A stretch of 64,000 nt of DNA from Sergeia podlipaevii (Eukaryota; Euglenozoa; Kinetoplastea; Trypanosomatida; Trypanosomatidae). A program made the position numbers and the translations under genes. The stretch spans positions 1 through 64,000 of the forward strand of contig JASANZ010002230.1 in the NCBI GenBank assembly GCA_030849805.1, in the 5' to 3' direction. This document shows, in pieces, positions 30,100 to 41,100 of the stretch (within the stretch, counting starts at the first letter, position 1; each line of letters starts with the position of its first letter). The notes under the pieces are model-generated. The model saw only the letters and a program-made list of their open reading frames with translations. It did no database searches and was not told where the DNA came from.

Positions 30100-31579
30100 G
30101 CTTTCCCCGTATGTTCGTCAAATAAATTGTTTAGTATGTTGAATGTCAAATTTCTCAACTTGTGAAGCTATTCAATGGGCACTATTCAAAAAAAGAAAAA
30201 AAAAATGGTAATAATAAGAAATCCTGCGGTACACACACGATAAAAAAAAATATGCACCTTTAAGCGTGTGTATGTGTACGTTTTCTCTTTTCACCTTTTG
30301 TATTTCCCCTTACTCCTCTTCACTATCCTCAAAATACTGAAAGAGTCTCCTAGCAATTGTAATGAATTTCCTTGTTTCTTTTTAGTTCAATAATGCAATC
30401 GTTTCAGTCCAAAAGATCCCTGATAGAGGCGCACAACGCAGTAAAACAAAATTAGAAAAAAAACCGAAAAGATGAGCACGAAAAATTGAATATTGTGGTT
30501 CAATTAATATATATATCAGATGGCAGCGCATCCATACGCACACAGTACATACCACGAATTGAGTGAAGCACTAGGACGTGACCATCCTCTTTTTTTCGTA
30601 TCGCTCAGCAAAACATCTACCTATACACCATATCACCACTATTAATATGCTACCTCCCTATGTATTATCATTGCTATAATTGTATGCTCTTTTCCTTCCC
30701 AATCGTGTTATTTTTTTTGAATCTTTATTCGCTTCGGTTTTTTTTTCTCTTTTGTTTCCACAACTCCTCGCTCGCGCTCGCACATATAGCCTTCCGTGAT
30801 AATCAAGTGGAGTTCCAAATAGACGCAGAATATATCACCAATAGTTATCATCCATGTCCACACAGTGACACGTGTACACACGTATACATACGGGAAGAGC
30901 CAGGAGACATACATATATATTTACGAGTAGTCCGTCACTCCCATTTTTATTCCTTTTCACCGTCCTTTCAAAAGACCTTCATTGTGCTCTGGACGTACGA
31001 CGTGAACACAAAGTATATGTGACCGCGCACACCACACGCTATGATGCACCACACACACACACAAAAAGAAAGGAGGGCAGAAGTAGAAAGGAGAGGAGGG
31101 ATTGGGAGAAAATAATGGCACGCAACCGCAGTACATCTCCCCTTAGTCTCTCCTACTACTATCCCACAGCTTCACCCGCGCACACCTGCAATCCTATATT
31201 TCTCTATTAAAACAAACACGCAGTTCCGTATTTTTTTTATAGTTGAAAAAAAAAAAAAAGTGACAAGAAGTGGACGTAAATGTACGCAAAGTCCTCGGAG
31301 CTTCAATACCCAAACCTCTCAACATATAGCATCCTTATTATATTCGTTCGCTTTTTTTTTTCAATTACATACGAGGTGTCTTGACAAACGCTGCGCATTT
31401 TCTTTTCTTTTTTTCCATCGTCGCTCTAACCGTAAAAAAAAAAAAAAAAGAATGAAAAGGAAAAAGATAAAGATAAACAGTAGGAAGACGAACAACAACA
31501 ACAAAAAAAAAAAAGTAGAAGAAAAGCACTTGAAAGCATCCTCCAGCGCAACAATTTGGTGCCTACAAGATGGTATGAA
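30100..31579. other. Intergenic region, AT-rich
   Basis: About 1.5 kb with no supported gene. It contains A-runs (30200-30205, 31248-31260, 31435-31449, 31505-31515), short CA runs (31050-31062) and TA runs (30508-30516). The low-complexity Phe/Leu/Ser frames on the plus strand are not convincing. Confidence 0.5.
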
Positions 31580-31870
31580 TCACTTCTGTATCTTCTTTTG
31601 AAGGTGCTTAGGGACGTACGGAGCTGCACCGCCCATCATAACGGTGTCCATCTCCAGCTCGCTAAGTAAGTGAGGACGGAGGTTGGCGGGAAGATCATCA
31701 AAGCTCTCGTAGATGATCCTTTCCATAGGTCCACGGGCTCCCTTCTGAGCCGCAAACTTCGCTGAAGCCTCTCTCACAGAGTGTGAAGCACTGCCGCTGC
31801 TCTTGGCAATTGCGTAGGTGAACACGATGGATGGCACGCGGTGGCACACAAGAGTAGGGCGAAAGAGCAT
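31580..31870 (-). CDS. KGD4/MRPS36 (YMR31)-like small mitochondrial protein
   Basis: ATG at 31870; 96 aa. Two short blocks resemble the KGD4/MRPS36 family. Near the N-terminus is CHRVPSIVFTYAIAK (about 9-23), where the family has H-x-P-x-I-x-F and then basic residues. Near the C-terminus is LPANLRPHLLSELEMDTVMM (about 60-79) followed by GGA, where the family has LP-x-x-x-R-x-x-x-x-x-x-EM-x-x-I/V-x-x-GG. KGD4 is a small adaptor linking the E3 subunit to the E1-E2 core of mitochondrial 2-oxoglutarate dehydrogenase. The N-terminal MLFRPTLVCHR could act as a short mitochondrial signal. The tail PYVPKHLQKKIQK is extra. If the resemblance is false, this is a small conserved hypothetical gene. Confidence 0.55.
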   Translation of the reverse strand: MLFRPTLVCHRVPSIVFTYAIAKSSGSASHSVREASAKFAAQKGARGPMERIIYESFDDLPANLRPHLLSELEMDTVMMGGAAPYVPKHLQKKIQK

Positions 31871-32437
31871 CCTTAAAAAGGGAAGAAATGTTTACTTCAA
31901 CTGGTTTAACCGCCTTGCTTCTCTTATCTTTTCGCTTTCAAAAATATTTCGTCTTGTAATTCAACAACAAAAAAAATAGGACAGATGTTTGCTCGAGTAA
32001 AATAGAAAACACGTCCCGTATTGTAGTTGTTGCCTTACGTAAACAAACAAAAGTAAAGTAAATAAATAAATAAGTATAGTTAAAAGGCAAAAGGCTAAGT
32101 AGCAAAGAAAAAAAAAGCTATCCTTGTTGTAGCGCGATGTGTGATATTTATCGTTGAGAGAACCTTAATCAAAAAAAAGTAGTAGCACACACACACAAAA
32201 AAAAAAAGAAATAAGCAGTGTCAAGTAGCAAAAGAGAGTGATATCAATTTAAACTGCACACTTAACATTGAAGTGAAAAATGTAAAAGAATAAACTGGCA
32301 GAAGTAGTGCTAAACAAAAAGAAGGTGAATAGACAATTATTATTATTATTATTCTTCTTTAGGATCTGTGGAAAGAAGCAGAATGTTTAAAAAAAAAACA
32401 CGAGGGAGAGGAAAACATACCACAACTCTAACAACAG
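31871..32437. other. Intergenic region, AT-rich
   Basis: No gene is supported. It holds A-runs (31967-31976, 32110-32118, 32196-32209) and a (TTA)n run at 32336-32353. It presumably carries the acceptor of the KGD4-like gene and the 3' UTR of the TrmA-like gene. Confidence 0.5.
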
Positions 32438-34600
32438 CTAGCAATTGATGTCTACCACGCAATAACCAACAAACGACGCAGCCCATGCATCCACATCTGC
32501 CACACCCGCTTCGACACCATCCACAGACATGCCAGAGGTCGCGCCATCTACAGTAGAGATGATAAGAGATACTACGTGCTGCAGCAAAGATAGCTTCATA
32601 TCGCTACAACACTGCGCGAGTACCAGTCGAATGTGCGTGCACTCTTCACTACTGCTACCACCTGCCTGCGGTGGCTGCTGCCGCTGCTGCGCTTGGAGGG
32701 AAAGGATGAACTTGCACAGGAACGAAGCATCTTTCGCTGCATCCGTCAAAACAGCCAGCACTCTATGCTGGTGAGCACTTGAAGCTGCGCCGGTAGAAAT
32801 ACTGACTGCTTGCTCTGGCGTGAGGCGCGTCGTTTCATCAGCAATGCAGGAGAAATGTTGTACGTTATGATGTATAGTTGGCAAGGAAGAGTCCTCTTGT
32901 TGAGCGAGATTAGCAACAACAGACGACAACGCACCAAATAGGACGTGACTTGCAGGTCCAGGGTCTGATACAGAGCAACTATTATGGAACTGTGGTTGCA
33001 CTTGTGCCTGCAGCGGGTCACCCATGTATGTCCATAGCACCTGCCCCCCTGAACTCGTAGTGCCACTGGTGCGCTCGACACCTTCAAAAAGGAGAGAGCA
33101 GAGAACAGAAGAAGCTGCCTCGAGAGCACCAGCATGTCTCCAGAAAGGAATCTGCACGCACACCTCATCCCCTGGCCTCTTCCTTTGTTGCTGCTGAGCG
33201 GCGAGCGACCTCGTGAGCCACAAGGACTCGTGTACGACTGGCAATGTAGCACGTGCTGCGCGCTGGAGTGGGTCGCACCAGCACTCCATCATTTGCTGAA
33301 TGGGCAAAGCACGCGAATGTGGAGGGAAAGAAGAATGAGTTCCCCTCGCACCCGGCTCCGCTGATAATACCTCTTTCTTTCCTTCGTTGTGCTGCTGCAG
33401 TGGTAGTGGTGCAAGAAGAAGCGTGTCAAGAGTCTGCCCTCGTAACGGTGGGGACGGATAGAGCCGCTCTGCAACGCCTGCTTCGTCCACGAAGCTTACC
33501 AACACCTCAACATCCTTCACAAGCGGCGCAGCAGCCAGCACTGCCTCCACAAGGCCCTGCTCATCCACAGAAAGCACGTCCGGTGGATGGGAGGGGCCAC
33601 ACAATGGGCTCTGCGGACCCCAGTTATGCACGTCTCGCTCTACGCGCAAACACACCCGCAACACCGCGCACTCCCACGACCTTGTAGCGCTACAAGCTGT
33701 GGGTTGAGAAATAAGCACGTGCCGGATGGTGCGCTGTGCGCTCGTTGGCAGCCTGCATGCCCATGAGGAAAGAAGCAGCTGCAAGCGCTTCTGCTCCAAA
33801 GTGCACAGCACACAGGCAGCGCACGTGTTTGGGTCTGTATCGCCGCCTGGTGTAAAACTAAAGCCCCCCTGTGTCACGCCCGCTGCTTCGCCCCCCGCCT
33901 GCTCGCCAGAGAGACTACTACTGGAGGATGGAGGAGTATAAAAAAGATTCAATTGCTGCAAAGAGTTTAGTGTGTGAGGCACAGGGAAGGGCTCCAGGTA
34001 TCTAACTTTGTGAGTGGCACTTCTCATGCCCTCCATCAAGCCCTCTCGCAATGCTTCTGCCTTGATCTCGGCGGTTAGCTGCGCACCTCCAGCCCGCCAT
34101 GCCCCCATCCACGGACAACGCCTGCAGTCACCACAGGCTGCCTTCGCGCACGGCAGAGGTCGTAAAAGCGGCGCTGCACTCGTAGGCGATGTACTGCTGC
34201 CCGTTATGTCCTTGGCAATGCAGAGGCGTAACGGGGGAAGGAGCTCGCCCTTGGTAACGCAATCATAAAACCTCGATGGAGCGCGCACAGCCACTCCTGG
34301 CGCCAGCTGTGATAAAATGACATGTTTTTTCTTCACCACCACAGATGTTTGTTGTTGCTGCTGCTGCTGTGTGTCGCTGCTACTGGTGCTGCTGCTGATG
34401 CTAGAATCAGTAGTAGTAGTACTATTACCGCGCTCAACAAGAGAGATGGTGGCCTCACACCCAGTTGGAATCATGCGCGTCGACACGATACTGATAAAGC
34501 TCTTCATCATACCTCCGCTTGGCACAGTGAGTGATCTGCTGATTTGCTTTTGTCTTTTGCCGCCTGCGCGCAGCAACTTGGCAAGCCTCTGGCTAACCAT
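32438..34600 (-). CDS. TrmA/RlmD-like RNA uridine methyltransferase homologue, probably inactive
   Basis: I start at the ATG at 34600 (MVSQRLAKLLRAGGKRQKQ), 720 aa; an upstream ATG at 34672 lies in the polypyrimidine tract before the acceptor AG at 34648-34649. The N-terminus looks like a mitochondrial presequence. The family order is visible: a TRAM-like segment (about 90-125), an iron-sulfur type motif C151-x4-C156-GD-C159 followed by Q/K-rich helix (AQLTAEIKAEALREGL), then GFSF...NTCAAC (about 247-263), matching RlmD's fourth cluster Cys region. The catalytic half is degraded: where the family has DLFCGxGxFTLPLA there is VLWTYMGDPLQAQV; DPxRxG aligns with DAAKDA; the SCNP loop aligns with QCCS. 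Such proteins normally make 5-methyluridine in rRNA or tRNA. I infer a non-catalytic, perhaps structural, mitochondrial role. Confidence 0.62.
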   Translation of the reverse strand: MVSQRLAKLLRAGGKRQKQISRSLTVPSGGMMKSFISIVSTRMIPTGCEATISLVERGNSTTTTDSSISSSTSSSDTQQQQQQQTSVVVKKKHVILSQLAPGVAVRAPSRFYDCVTKGELLPPLRLCIAKDITGSSTSPTSAAPLLRPLPCAKAACGDCRRCPWMGAWRAGGAQLTAEIKAEALREGLMEGMRSATHKVRYLEPFPVPHTLNSLQQLNLFYTPPSSSSSLSGEQAGGEAAGVTQGGFSFTPGGDTDPNTCAACVLCTLEQKRLQLLLSSWACRLPTSAQRTIRHVLISQPTACSATRSWECAVLRVCLRVERDVHNWGPQSPLCGPSHPPDVLSVDEQGLVEAVLAAAPLVKDVEVLVSFVDEAGVAERLYPSPPLRGQTLDTLLLAPLPLQQHNEGKKEVLSAEPGARGTHSSFPPHSRALPIQQMMECWCDPLQRAARATLPVVHESLWLTRSLAAQQQQRKRPGDEVCVQIPFWRHAGALEAASSVLCSLLFEGVERTSGTTSSGGQVLWTYMGDPLQAQVQPQFHNSCSVSDPGPASHVLFGALSSVVANLAQQEDSSLPTIHHNVQHFSCIADETTRLTPEQAVSISTGAASSAHQHRVLAVLTDAAKDASFLCKFILSLQAQQRQQPPQAGGSSSEECTHIRLVLAQCCSDMKLSLLQHVVSLIISTVDGATSGMSVDGVEAGVADVDAWAASFVGYCVVDINC

Positions 34601-34646
34601 TTTTATGACTAAGGCGAAGAACGCGTAGACGTGTATGCTTGAAGTT

Positions 34647-34672
34647 ACTTTCAGTAAAAAAAAAAATATCAT
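34647..34672 (-). promoter_or_regulatory. Predicted polypyrimidine tract and trans-splice acceptor
   Basis: On the minus strand a T-run of about 12 (plus 34656-34666) is followed by ACTGAAAG, with the AG at 34648-34649. It excludes the ATG at 34672 and supports the start at 34600, with a 5' UTR of about 47 nt. Confidence 0.55.
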
Positions 34673-35267
34673 TTTTATTATTAAAGAGAAAGAAAGAGAA
34701 AAAGGAATCAAGCATAAAGGGGATTGGGGAAGCACAGAGTGTAAAAGTTTTTGAGCGCCACATTTTTTTTTTTTTAATTGTCGATGCCATTTGTTTAGAT
34801 ATCAAAAAAAAAAAAAGCAACACTAAGCATACAGTTGAAAAGTCTGTACATTTACGATAACAACAACAACAACAGAAAGAAAGTTAGAATGAAATTGGCT
34901 GAAAGATACAAAGCTGAAAAGATAGGAACAAGGCGGCTCATACTATTAAGTCTCTACGCCTTCCCTCTATGCACGCACATGTATTTGTGTATGCGCTAAA
35001 CACACAGACACACATACCACTACAACCGTAAGGGTAGTAACTGTGATCTTGGATTCTATGCTTGGGAATGGCAAAATGTAGAAAGAACATACCAGTGGTG
35101 GTTGAGCATGCGCAGCTATGCACCTTGCCTTCACATCGCACCACCGCCTATCTACTACACAAAGCCTTCTATTGTTATAATGAAAAATGACACACTATTC
35201 GCTCATTTCTCCCCTTTATTTCGTCTCTTCCTTTGAGAGGGATACGTCTAATGCCCCATTGATGTGG
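34673..35267. other. Intergenic region, AT-rich
   Basis: Gene-free. It contains T- and A-runs (34764-34776, 34804-34815), a short CAA repeat (34860-34873), and a more mixed stretch at 34930-35170 in which I recognise nothing. Confidence 0.5.
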
Positions 35268-37721
35268 TTACGCAGAGGACGACCCGGAGGATTCAAAACT
35301 GTCGCTATCATAACCACCTTGCTTTGCGGAGATGGTAGAGGAAGAGGAGGAGCTACCGCTGCTGGATGACGACGAAGAAGAGCGTGAATGGGTAGCTGCA
35401 GCAGCGGTGCCGCTAGTGTCCTTCTTCTTAGACCCACCTTCTCCTTCCGAATCAGATGCAGCGGACTCCTTGACTGCCTGGGCGTCTTCACCAAATGTCT
35501 CGGTGGTTGTGGTAGCGTCAGCAGCTGGATCCGCAGATGAGGCTAAAATGCCTTCGATGGTAGCACCATTCAGCCCCGTCTCCTTGAGCATGCGCATGAT
35601 TTCCAGCTCCGTCTCTGCACGTGCGCTGGCAATGTCATTCAAATGAACCGGTTCAGCAAACACCGGCGGCATCATGGCCACCCGCTCCTTCATCTCAGCA
35701 AGTCGTGCCTTGGCCATCTCCTCGTTCTCACGCATCGCGCGTCGCAGTTGCTTCACCTTGGCAGCAATTACCGCCTCGTGATCCGCCCTGGTGTCAATGA
35801 GATACTCCGAGACTCGCTTGCAGATCTCCCTGCGCCTGCGCCGAGCTGCCTTCTGCTCCGCCAAGACAGCATCCACCTCTGCCGAGCTCGGAAGCAGAGC
35901 AACAGCAGCGTCCGCATGTGCACCATCACTCTCAGCAAGTGCCCGCTGCTTCTCCTGCATGTATTTAGAGTAGATCGCCTCCGTGCGCAAGGCATGAGCG
36001 CGAGTTCCCTTCGGAATGCTTGCCCCTGCCTCTACAGGAGCCGCAGCAGGCGGCGATGCCGCCTCTCCCTTCACCTTCGACTTCACTTTGCTGATCAGTG
36101 CTCGCCTTTGTACCTGCTGCATGCGCAGCTGGTGCTCGCTTACTGCTGGTCGCTTGCCAACCACTACGTCTTCCTTTGCGGATAGTGTAATGGCAAACGC
36201 TTTGGGTACCGTGACCGGTTTGCTCTTCTTACGCTCGGAAAGAGCCACTCTATCCTGTGCCCAAAGAGCCTGAAAGTCAGGCACGCCAGGCTTCACGTTG
36301 GGCTTGAAGGTGAGGTTGGAATTGTACTTGCGAACAGCGTCAAGGGAGGCGTCTCGCTTGCCTGCAACTGGTGCGGAAGCTAACGCTGGCGGCGATGCTG
36401 TGGTGCTCGGGGCGAGGACAGCAGCAACGCCTGGAGTGGGCGATGAGGCAGTTGCAACAGCAGTGAGAGCGGGAGCAGGCACTGCCGCAGCTCTGGGAAC
36501 AGCGCCTACAGGACCAGCGGCAGCAGGTACCGCTGAAGCGCCGGTGGCGGTCGCAGGCAGCACAACAGGAGCAGCCAGGGATGGCGCGCCAGCAGCAGGA
36601 GCAGCAGGGGCAGTCTGGGCAAGCACAGGCTGCCCAACTCCAAACGCAGCCGTCCCAGAAGTCGCCGCAGGTTGTGCAAGCAGAGCAAAAGAGGTCGGTG
36701 GAAGCGGCATGGCCAGTCGTGCATGCCGCTCCGTTTCCTCCCTATCTGCTGTCTCCTTCAGCTGCACTGCTCGCTGCTTGACGCGCTCCTTGCGCACCTG
36801 CTCGTGCTCCTTCATGGCAGGCCACAGCTTTAGCTGCACCTCAAGCGGCACCACCTCACGTCTCCGGCTGCGGCTACGGCTGCGGACCCGGACCCGCTCT
36901 TCTTGCTCTGCCTGCCTTCTGCGCCACTCACTTCGACTTAGAGGTTTATCATTGGCATCGTAGACCACGCCCATAAGCTCTTCACGTGTCTCCCTCAGGC
37001 CAAGCGCAGCAAGGCGGATATACTCCTGTTCTTCCTTTGCTATCTCTGCGCGCTGACGCGCCAGCTCCTGTACCGCCGCCTTGCGCACCCTCCATTCCTC
37101 AACCATGAGGTCGTACTTGGGCAGAAACGTCACAGGTGGGACTGGTGAGGCACTGAAGCGCGACACCTTGGCCTGCTCCTTCTTCTCTTGCTGCCTCTCC
37201 TCCTGGCACCTCCGCTGGCTTGTACCCTGTGGTCGCAGCTTTTCTCGCTTCTCGAAGGAGAAGGGCTTCGCCTGACGCAGGCGCTCTTGACGCCGCGCCT
37301 CGTACCCTTCCTGGTCACTCACAGCGTGGAAGTACCGACGCATCGCCTCCTCTGCGCGGCGCTGGTACTTGCTCTTGAGCTGCTCCACCTCGGCAAGTCG
37401 CTCTGTTAGAGAAAGGACTTGTTCCCCATCCATCGTTGGACCTATTACAAGTGCAGCTGCTGCCGGTGCTGCTGGCGGTGTGTGAGACGGTACACCACCA
37501 CCACCGCAGGAGGCCACTGGTGATGAAATGTGTAGCTGCTGTTCTAACTGCTGCTGTTCCCGAGACAAGTGCGCCAGCTCCTCAGACAGCGCCTGCATAT
37601 CATGGGAGAGGGTCACGTCCCCGGTAGTCGGGTTTTGTGCACCTGCAGGGTGAGACAGCACGACTGCCGCCCGTGCGTATTCTATGTGATGAACCTCATC
37701 ATACACATTGCCGCTGTGCAT
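35268..37721 (-). CDS. FAM161 family centriole/cilium protein
   Basis: The first plausible ATG is at 37721 (MHSGNVYDEVHHIEYAR), 817 aa; the frame upstream is interrupted by an A-run just before it. FAM161 hallmarks are visible: PFSFEKRE (153-160), then FSASPVPPVTFLPKYDLM (about 189-206) matching the FKAxPxP...P-x-Y/F-x-x-M pattern, a Lys/Arg/Glu coiled coil (205-350), an Ala/Pro-rich low-complexity linker (about 355-460), and NLTFKPNVKPGVPDFQALW, which fits the downstream conserved block. The C-terminus is a charged coiled coil ending in a Ser-rich acidic tail. In animals FAM161A binds microtubules and lies in the inner scaffold of centrioles and connecting cilia. A basal body or axoneme location is expected here by family membership. 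Confidence 0.75.
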   Translation of the reverse strand: MHSGNVYDEVHHIEYARAAVVLSHPAGAQNPTTGDVTLSHDMQALSEELAHLSREQQQLEQQLHISSPVASCGGGGVPSHTPPAAPAAAALVIGPTMDGEQVLSLTERLAEVEQLKSKYQRRAEEAMRRYFHAVSDQEGYEARRQERLRQAKPFSFEKREKLRPQGTSQRRCQEERQQEKKEQAKVSRFSASPVPPVTFLPKYDLMVEEWRVRKAAVQELARQRAEIAKEEQEYIRLAALGLRETREELMGVVYDANDKPLSRSEWRRRQAEQEERVRVRSRSRSRRREVVPLEVQLKLWPAMKEHEQVRKERVKQRAVQLKETADREETERHARLAMPLPPTSFALLAQPAATSGTAAFGVGQPVLAQTAPAAPAAGAPSLAAPVVLPATATGASAVPAAAGPVGAVPRAAAVPAPALTAVATASSPTPGVAAVLAPSTTASPPALASAPVAGKRDASLDAVRKYNSNLTFKPNVKPGVPDFQALWAQDRVALSERKKSKPVTVPKAFAITLSAKEDVVVGKRPAVSEHQLRMQQVQRRALISKVKSKVKGEAASPPAAAPVEAGASIPKGTRAHALRTEAIYSKYMQEKQRALAESDGAHADAAVALLPSSAEVDAVLAEQKAARRRRREICKRVSEYLIDTRADHEAVIAAKVKQLRRAMRENEEMAKARLAEMKERVAMMPPVFAEPVHLNDIASARAETELEIMRMLKETGLNGATIEGILASSADPAADATTTTETFGEDAQAVKESAASDSEGEGGSKKKDTSGTAAAATHSRSSSSSSSSGSSSSSSTISAKQGGYDSDSFESSGSSSA

Positions 37722-38151
37722 GTTTTTTTTTTTTTGTAAGCAAACGGTACGTGGTGTTAATAAAATATGTACTGTCTTTGTCCCTCTCGATTGCTCTCTA
37801 GATAGCAAGGGAATCAAATTGAAAAGTAAGTACTAATAGATATAAAGAAATGAAAGAAGGATGATTACAGAGATTTCTTTTTGGGGGAAAAAAAAAATAC
37901 AAGAAACTACTTCACATTTGTACGCAAGTCTTCACAACAATAAAATACCGCAGTGGGAAAAACAGAAAGATATCCCACAAAATTAGTAATAAAAAAAAAA
38001 AAATGTCCTCAACAGAGTAAAAGGCAAACATGCAAATAAATAAAATAAATAATAAAAAAGAAAAAAAACAGTGTCGCAGCTCCAAAAAAAAAAACACCAA
38101 ATTTACTTCCTTGCCTCCTGCCAGATTTCTCGTCTTTCTCTCTCTCTTCCC
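37722..38151. other. Intergenic region, AT-rich
   Basis: No gene is supported. T-run (37723-37735, directly at the FAM161 start), A-runs (37889-37898, 37989-38002, 38059-38068, 38084-38094) and mixed AT sequence only. It holds the 3' end of the Dopey transcript. Confidence 0.5.
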
Positions 38152-41100
38152 TCAGACGTGTGTGTCAGGGTCAGTCTTGCTCAAATCTGCTACTAGCATT
38201 TCTCGCAGGAACTCACTGTCCCATCCATCCGCGTACTGTACCCTTGTTGGTGCCATCGCTACCGCAGCCTTGCAGTCCTCGTTCCTTCTCTCGTTGCCAG
38301 TCGCAAGTGGGAGACGACCAGGTGCAAGCGAGGTGAGAGCCGCGAGCGCTCCTGCGCACACACGTACCCCGCTAAATCGCTTGTAGTGCGTCTCTGGAAC
38401 TGTCAACAGCGGTCGAGGCAAACCTTCACAGTATCTATTCGATGGTCCACTGGCCGCCGGCTGGCCGAGAAGCGCAAAGGCACTCGCCGAAGCTGGTGGC
38501 CTCGTACCCGCAGCAGCTGCGGAAAGAGAAACGCTACTTTCAGCATCCCCTGCAGTTATATGAGCCCATGCAGGGGATGCGGCGAGTGGTCCATCGTCGT
38601 GGCAGGCATGATCCAGTTCTGACAACAAAATTGAGGGGTCTCCCCACCCACATCGCGTGTACCACGCAGCTCGCTCCTTGAGAAGCGGAACAAAAAAAGT
38701 GAACCACGGCGTCGCCAACCCCCGGGCCTCCTCACGCGCCTCTGTACTGGTCGCTGGCCGCACTGGTGCACTCGTGATGAGAGGTACTGGCAATGTGTCG
38801 CAGTCATCACTGAAGAACCAACGAAATGCGCTGAATCGCTCTGGGCACACCAACTGGCCCATGTCGACCACCTTCAGAGCCTCTATCTGCAGCGCCTGGA
38901 TATCCTGGGTCTTGGCCTCCGTCAACACCGTAGCGGCAGCCGCACGCCGCTCCGCCTTGCTCGCTTTGGCCCCAGGAGCGGTAGACGACCCTGTCCGTCC
39001 GTTGGGTTGCTCCAGCACGTAGAGAGATAAGGCACGCAGCACTTCTGGAAGCACCAGAGGCCACAGCGGCGCAAGCTGCGCCTCACGCGCACGCACGAGA
39101 AGCACTCTAAACAGAAACAGCACCGCCTTCACAGGCTTAAAGACGACGGTTCCATCATTGACTTCTTTCACAGTTGGAATAGGTCCCGCACCCGTACTCG
39201 CCGGAGAGAACGTGCGCAGCGTCTCTTCTATGCGCTCCTTGACAAAGTTGAGAAGCTCGCGGTCACTGACGCCAGTCGATGGAAGTGCTAGAATGTGTGC
39301 CGCGAGGCATCGCAGCTGTTGGGCCCTGTTCGCCGCCTCTGTCTCAAACGACGTCAAGAGAGCAGTGAAGATGCGTGACGCTGACGTATCCGGCGAGAAG
39401 CGATCAAACGCAATTGCCTTAAAACTTCGGTCTACACAGAGTTGTCTCCAGGCCAGCAGCCACTCACGCAACACCGTCCGTGGAAGCCAGAAGAAGTGCT
39501 CCATGAAGAGCGTGTTAAAGAGTTCCACACGCACGCGCCTCGCCACCGGCATCACAGAAGAAGTAGCGGCAGAAGCTGCATGAGGCTGCTGCTGCTGCTG
39601 TTGTTGTTGTGACACTTCACTAATAGTGAGTAGAACACGCAGCAACCGCAAGGAGGCAATGGCGCCAGGAGCGCGCGCGGTAAGATCAGCTTCAGAGGGT
39701 CTGTGTTGCTGCGAAGTGAGTGTAATGCCAGCCTGTATTGCGGGAATAAGCGCGTGTGTGCACAGCGTGCATGCTGCCTGCACCACCTGGGCGTGTCCAT
39801 CCACCTGCATGACGTCAGAGAGAGGGAAAATGTCAGGGAGGAGTGCTGCGGTTGCGTGAAGAGTGAAGCGCCACGCCTTTGGGCAGCTCACAGCCTGCGC
39901 AGCCGTACCGGATTGTTCAGCCGATGTACCGGTATTGTTGTGTGTCGTCGTCAGTAGAGAAGCCGCTGGAACGCATGTCTCCGTGGTATAACTAGCAGAT
40001 ATGCATTCTAGTGCCCGCTGTACCACTGTCGAGAAGCGAAGGTCCTTGTAGAGATCTGCACGTACCGCAGCGCCAATACGCGCTATGTTCGACACACGTG
40101 AGACCACGCGGTTGAGCACACTGAGAAGCAGCGCCACACACACTGGCTCTGGGGCCTGCCAAGATCCACCGTTGCTGGAGTTTAGGCGTTGTGTGAGTAC
40201 TGCTAGCAGCGCATTCACCTCCTCTGAAGAAGGCCGCCACTCCTTGAATCGTGCCGCATGCGCCTTCAGCGTAACATCAAGAAAGAAGAAGTACAGTAGC
40301 TCTCCAGGAACAGTCTCCTCAGTTGCACCGTCGACTGACTTTCCTTTACTCCATTTTGCTACCCTTGAGCTCATCAGTGCGGTGGACATGGTACCCACTG
40401 CTTCAATGAGCTGAGCCGCCGTCGCTCCCGTGTCGTCCAAAACCATCAGCGCCACACACTCTGCCTCGGAAGAGCTACTACTGCGTGTCACAGCAGAAAT
40501 AGATCTTTGATCTGACATTCTGTTAAACTGATTTTGTCGCTGCTGGCCCCCACCGCCACCACCTCCGATTCGATAGCTATGCGGGAAGTACGGAATCGGT
40601 GCACTGGGGGCCTCCTTGCTCTGCGCCTCAGCAGCACTAGCAGCGCCTGCCTGACCTACTGAGCTCTCCAAAGCAGGAACCGCCAACAGACTCCACAGAT
40701 CAGGAGCAAAGCGGGAGCCCCAATACAACACAAAGGCACGAAGAAAGTCTAATCTTGCTTCCTTCAACAGCAGCGTCAACGTCGCACGCGCACTGGCAAT
40801 CAACGCGCCACGTCCTCCTGCATTCACAGAGGATACTCCTTCCCCATGGCTCGCAGGCTCATACTCGTCGCTGCTCAGTGTGCGACAACAGCACTTCAGC
40901 AGTCGCGGCAGTGCGTGTCTGGCGGGCTCCAGGAGAGGCGACAACGCCCACAAGCTCGCCTCTTCAGCATCAGCACCACCGCTGTTGGCGGGTCCACTGG
41001 AAAACCATCCGCCATTGTTCGTCTCGCGTTCCTTGGCAGACCCCCGCTTCTCTCCACACGCCAGTCGCGCTGCTTCACACGTAAAGGCAATAATGCGCGC

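Noticed and set aside
34601..34672. Upstream in-frame ATG for the TrmA-like gene, giving a hydrophobic signal-like start
   Set aside because: It lies before the polypyrimidine tract and AG at 34648-34649, so it would be removed by trans-splicing.
36298..36963. 221-codon Ala/Gly-rich plus-strand frame antisense to FAM161
   Set aside because: Its composition is the complement of the Ala/Pro-rich FAM161 linker; no independent evidence.
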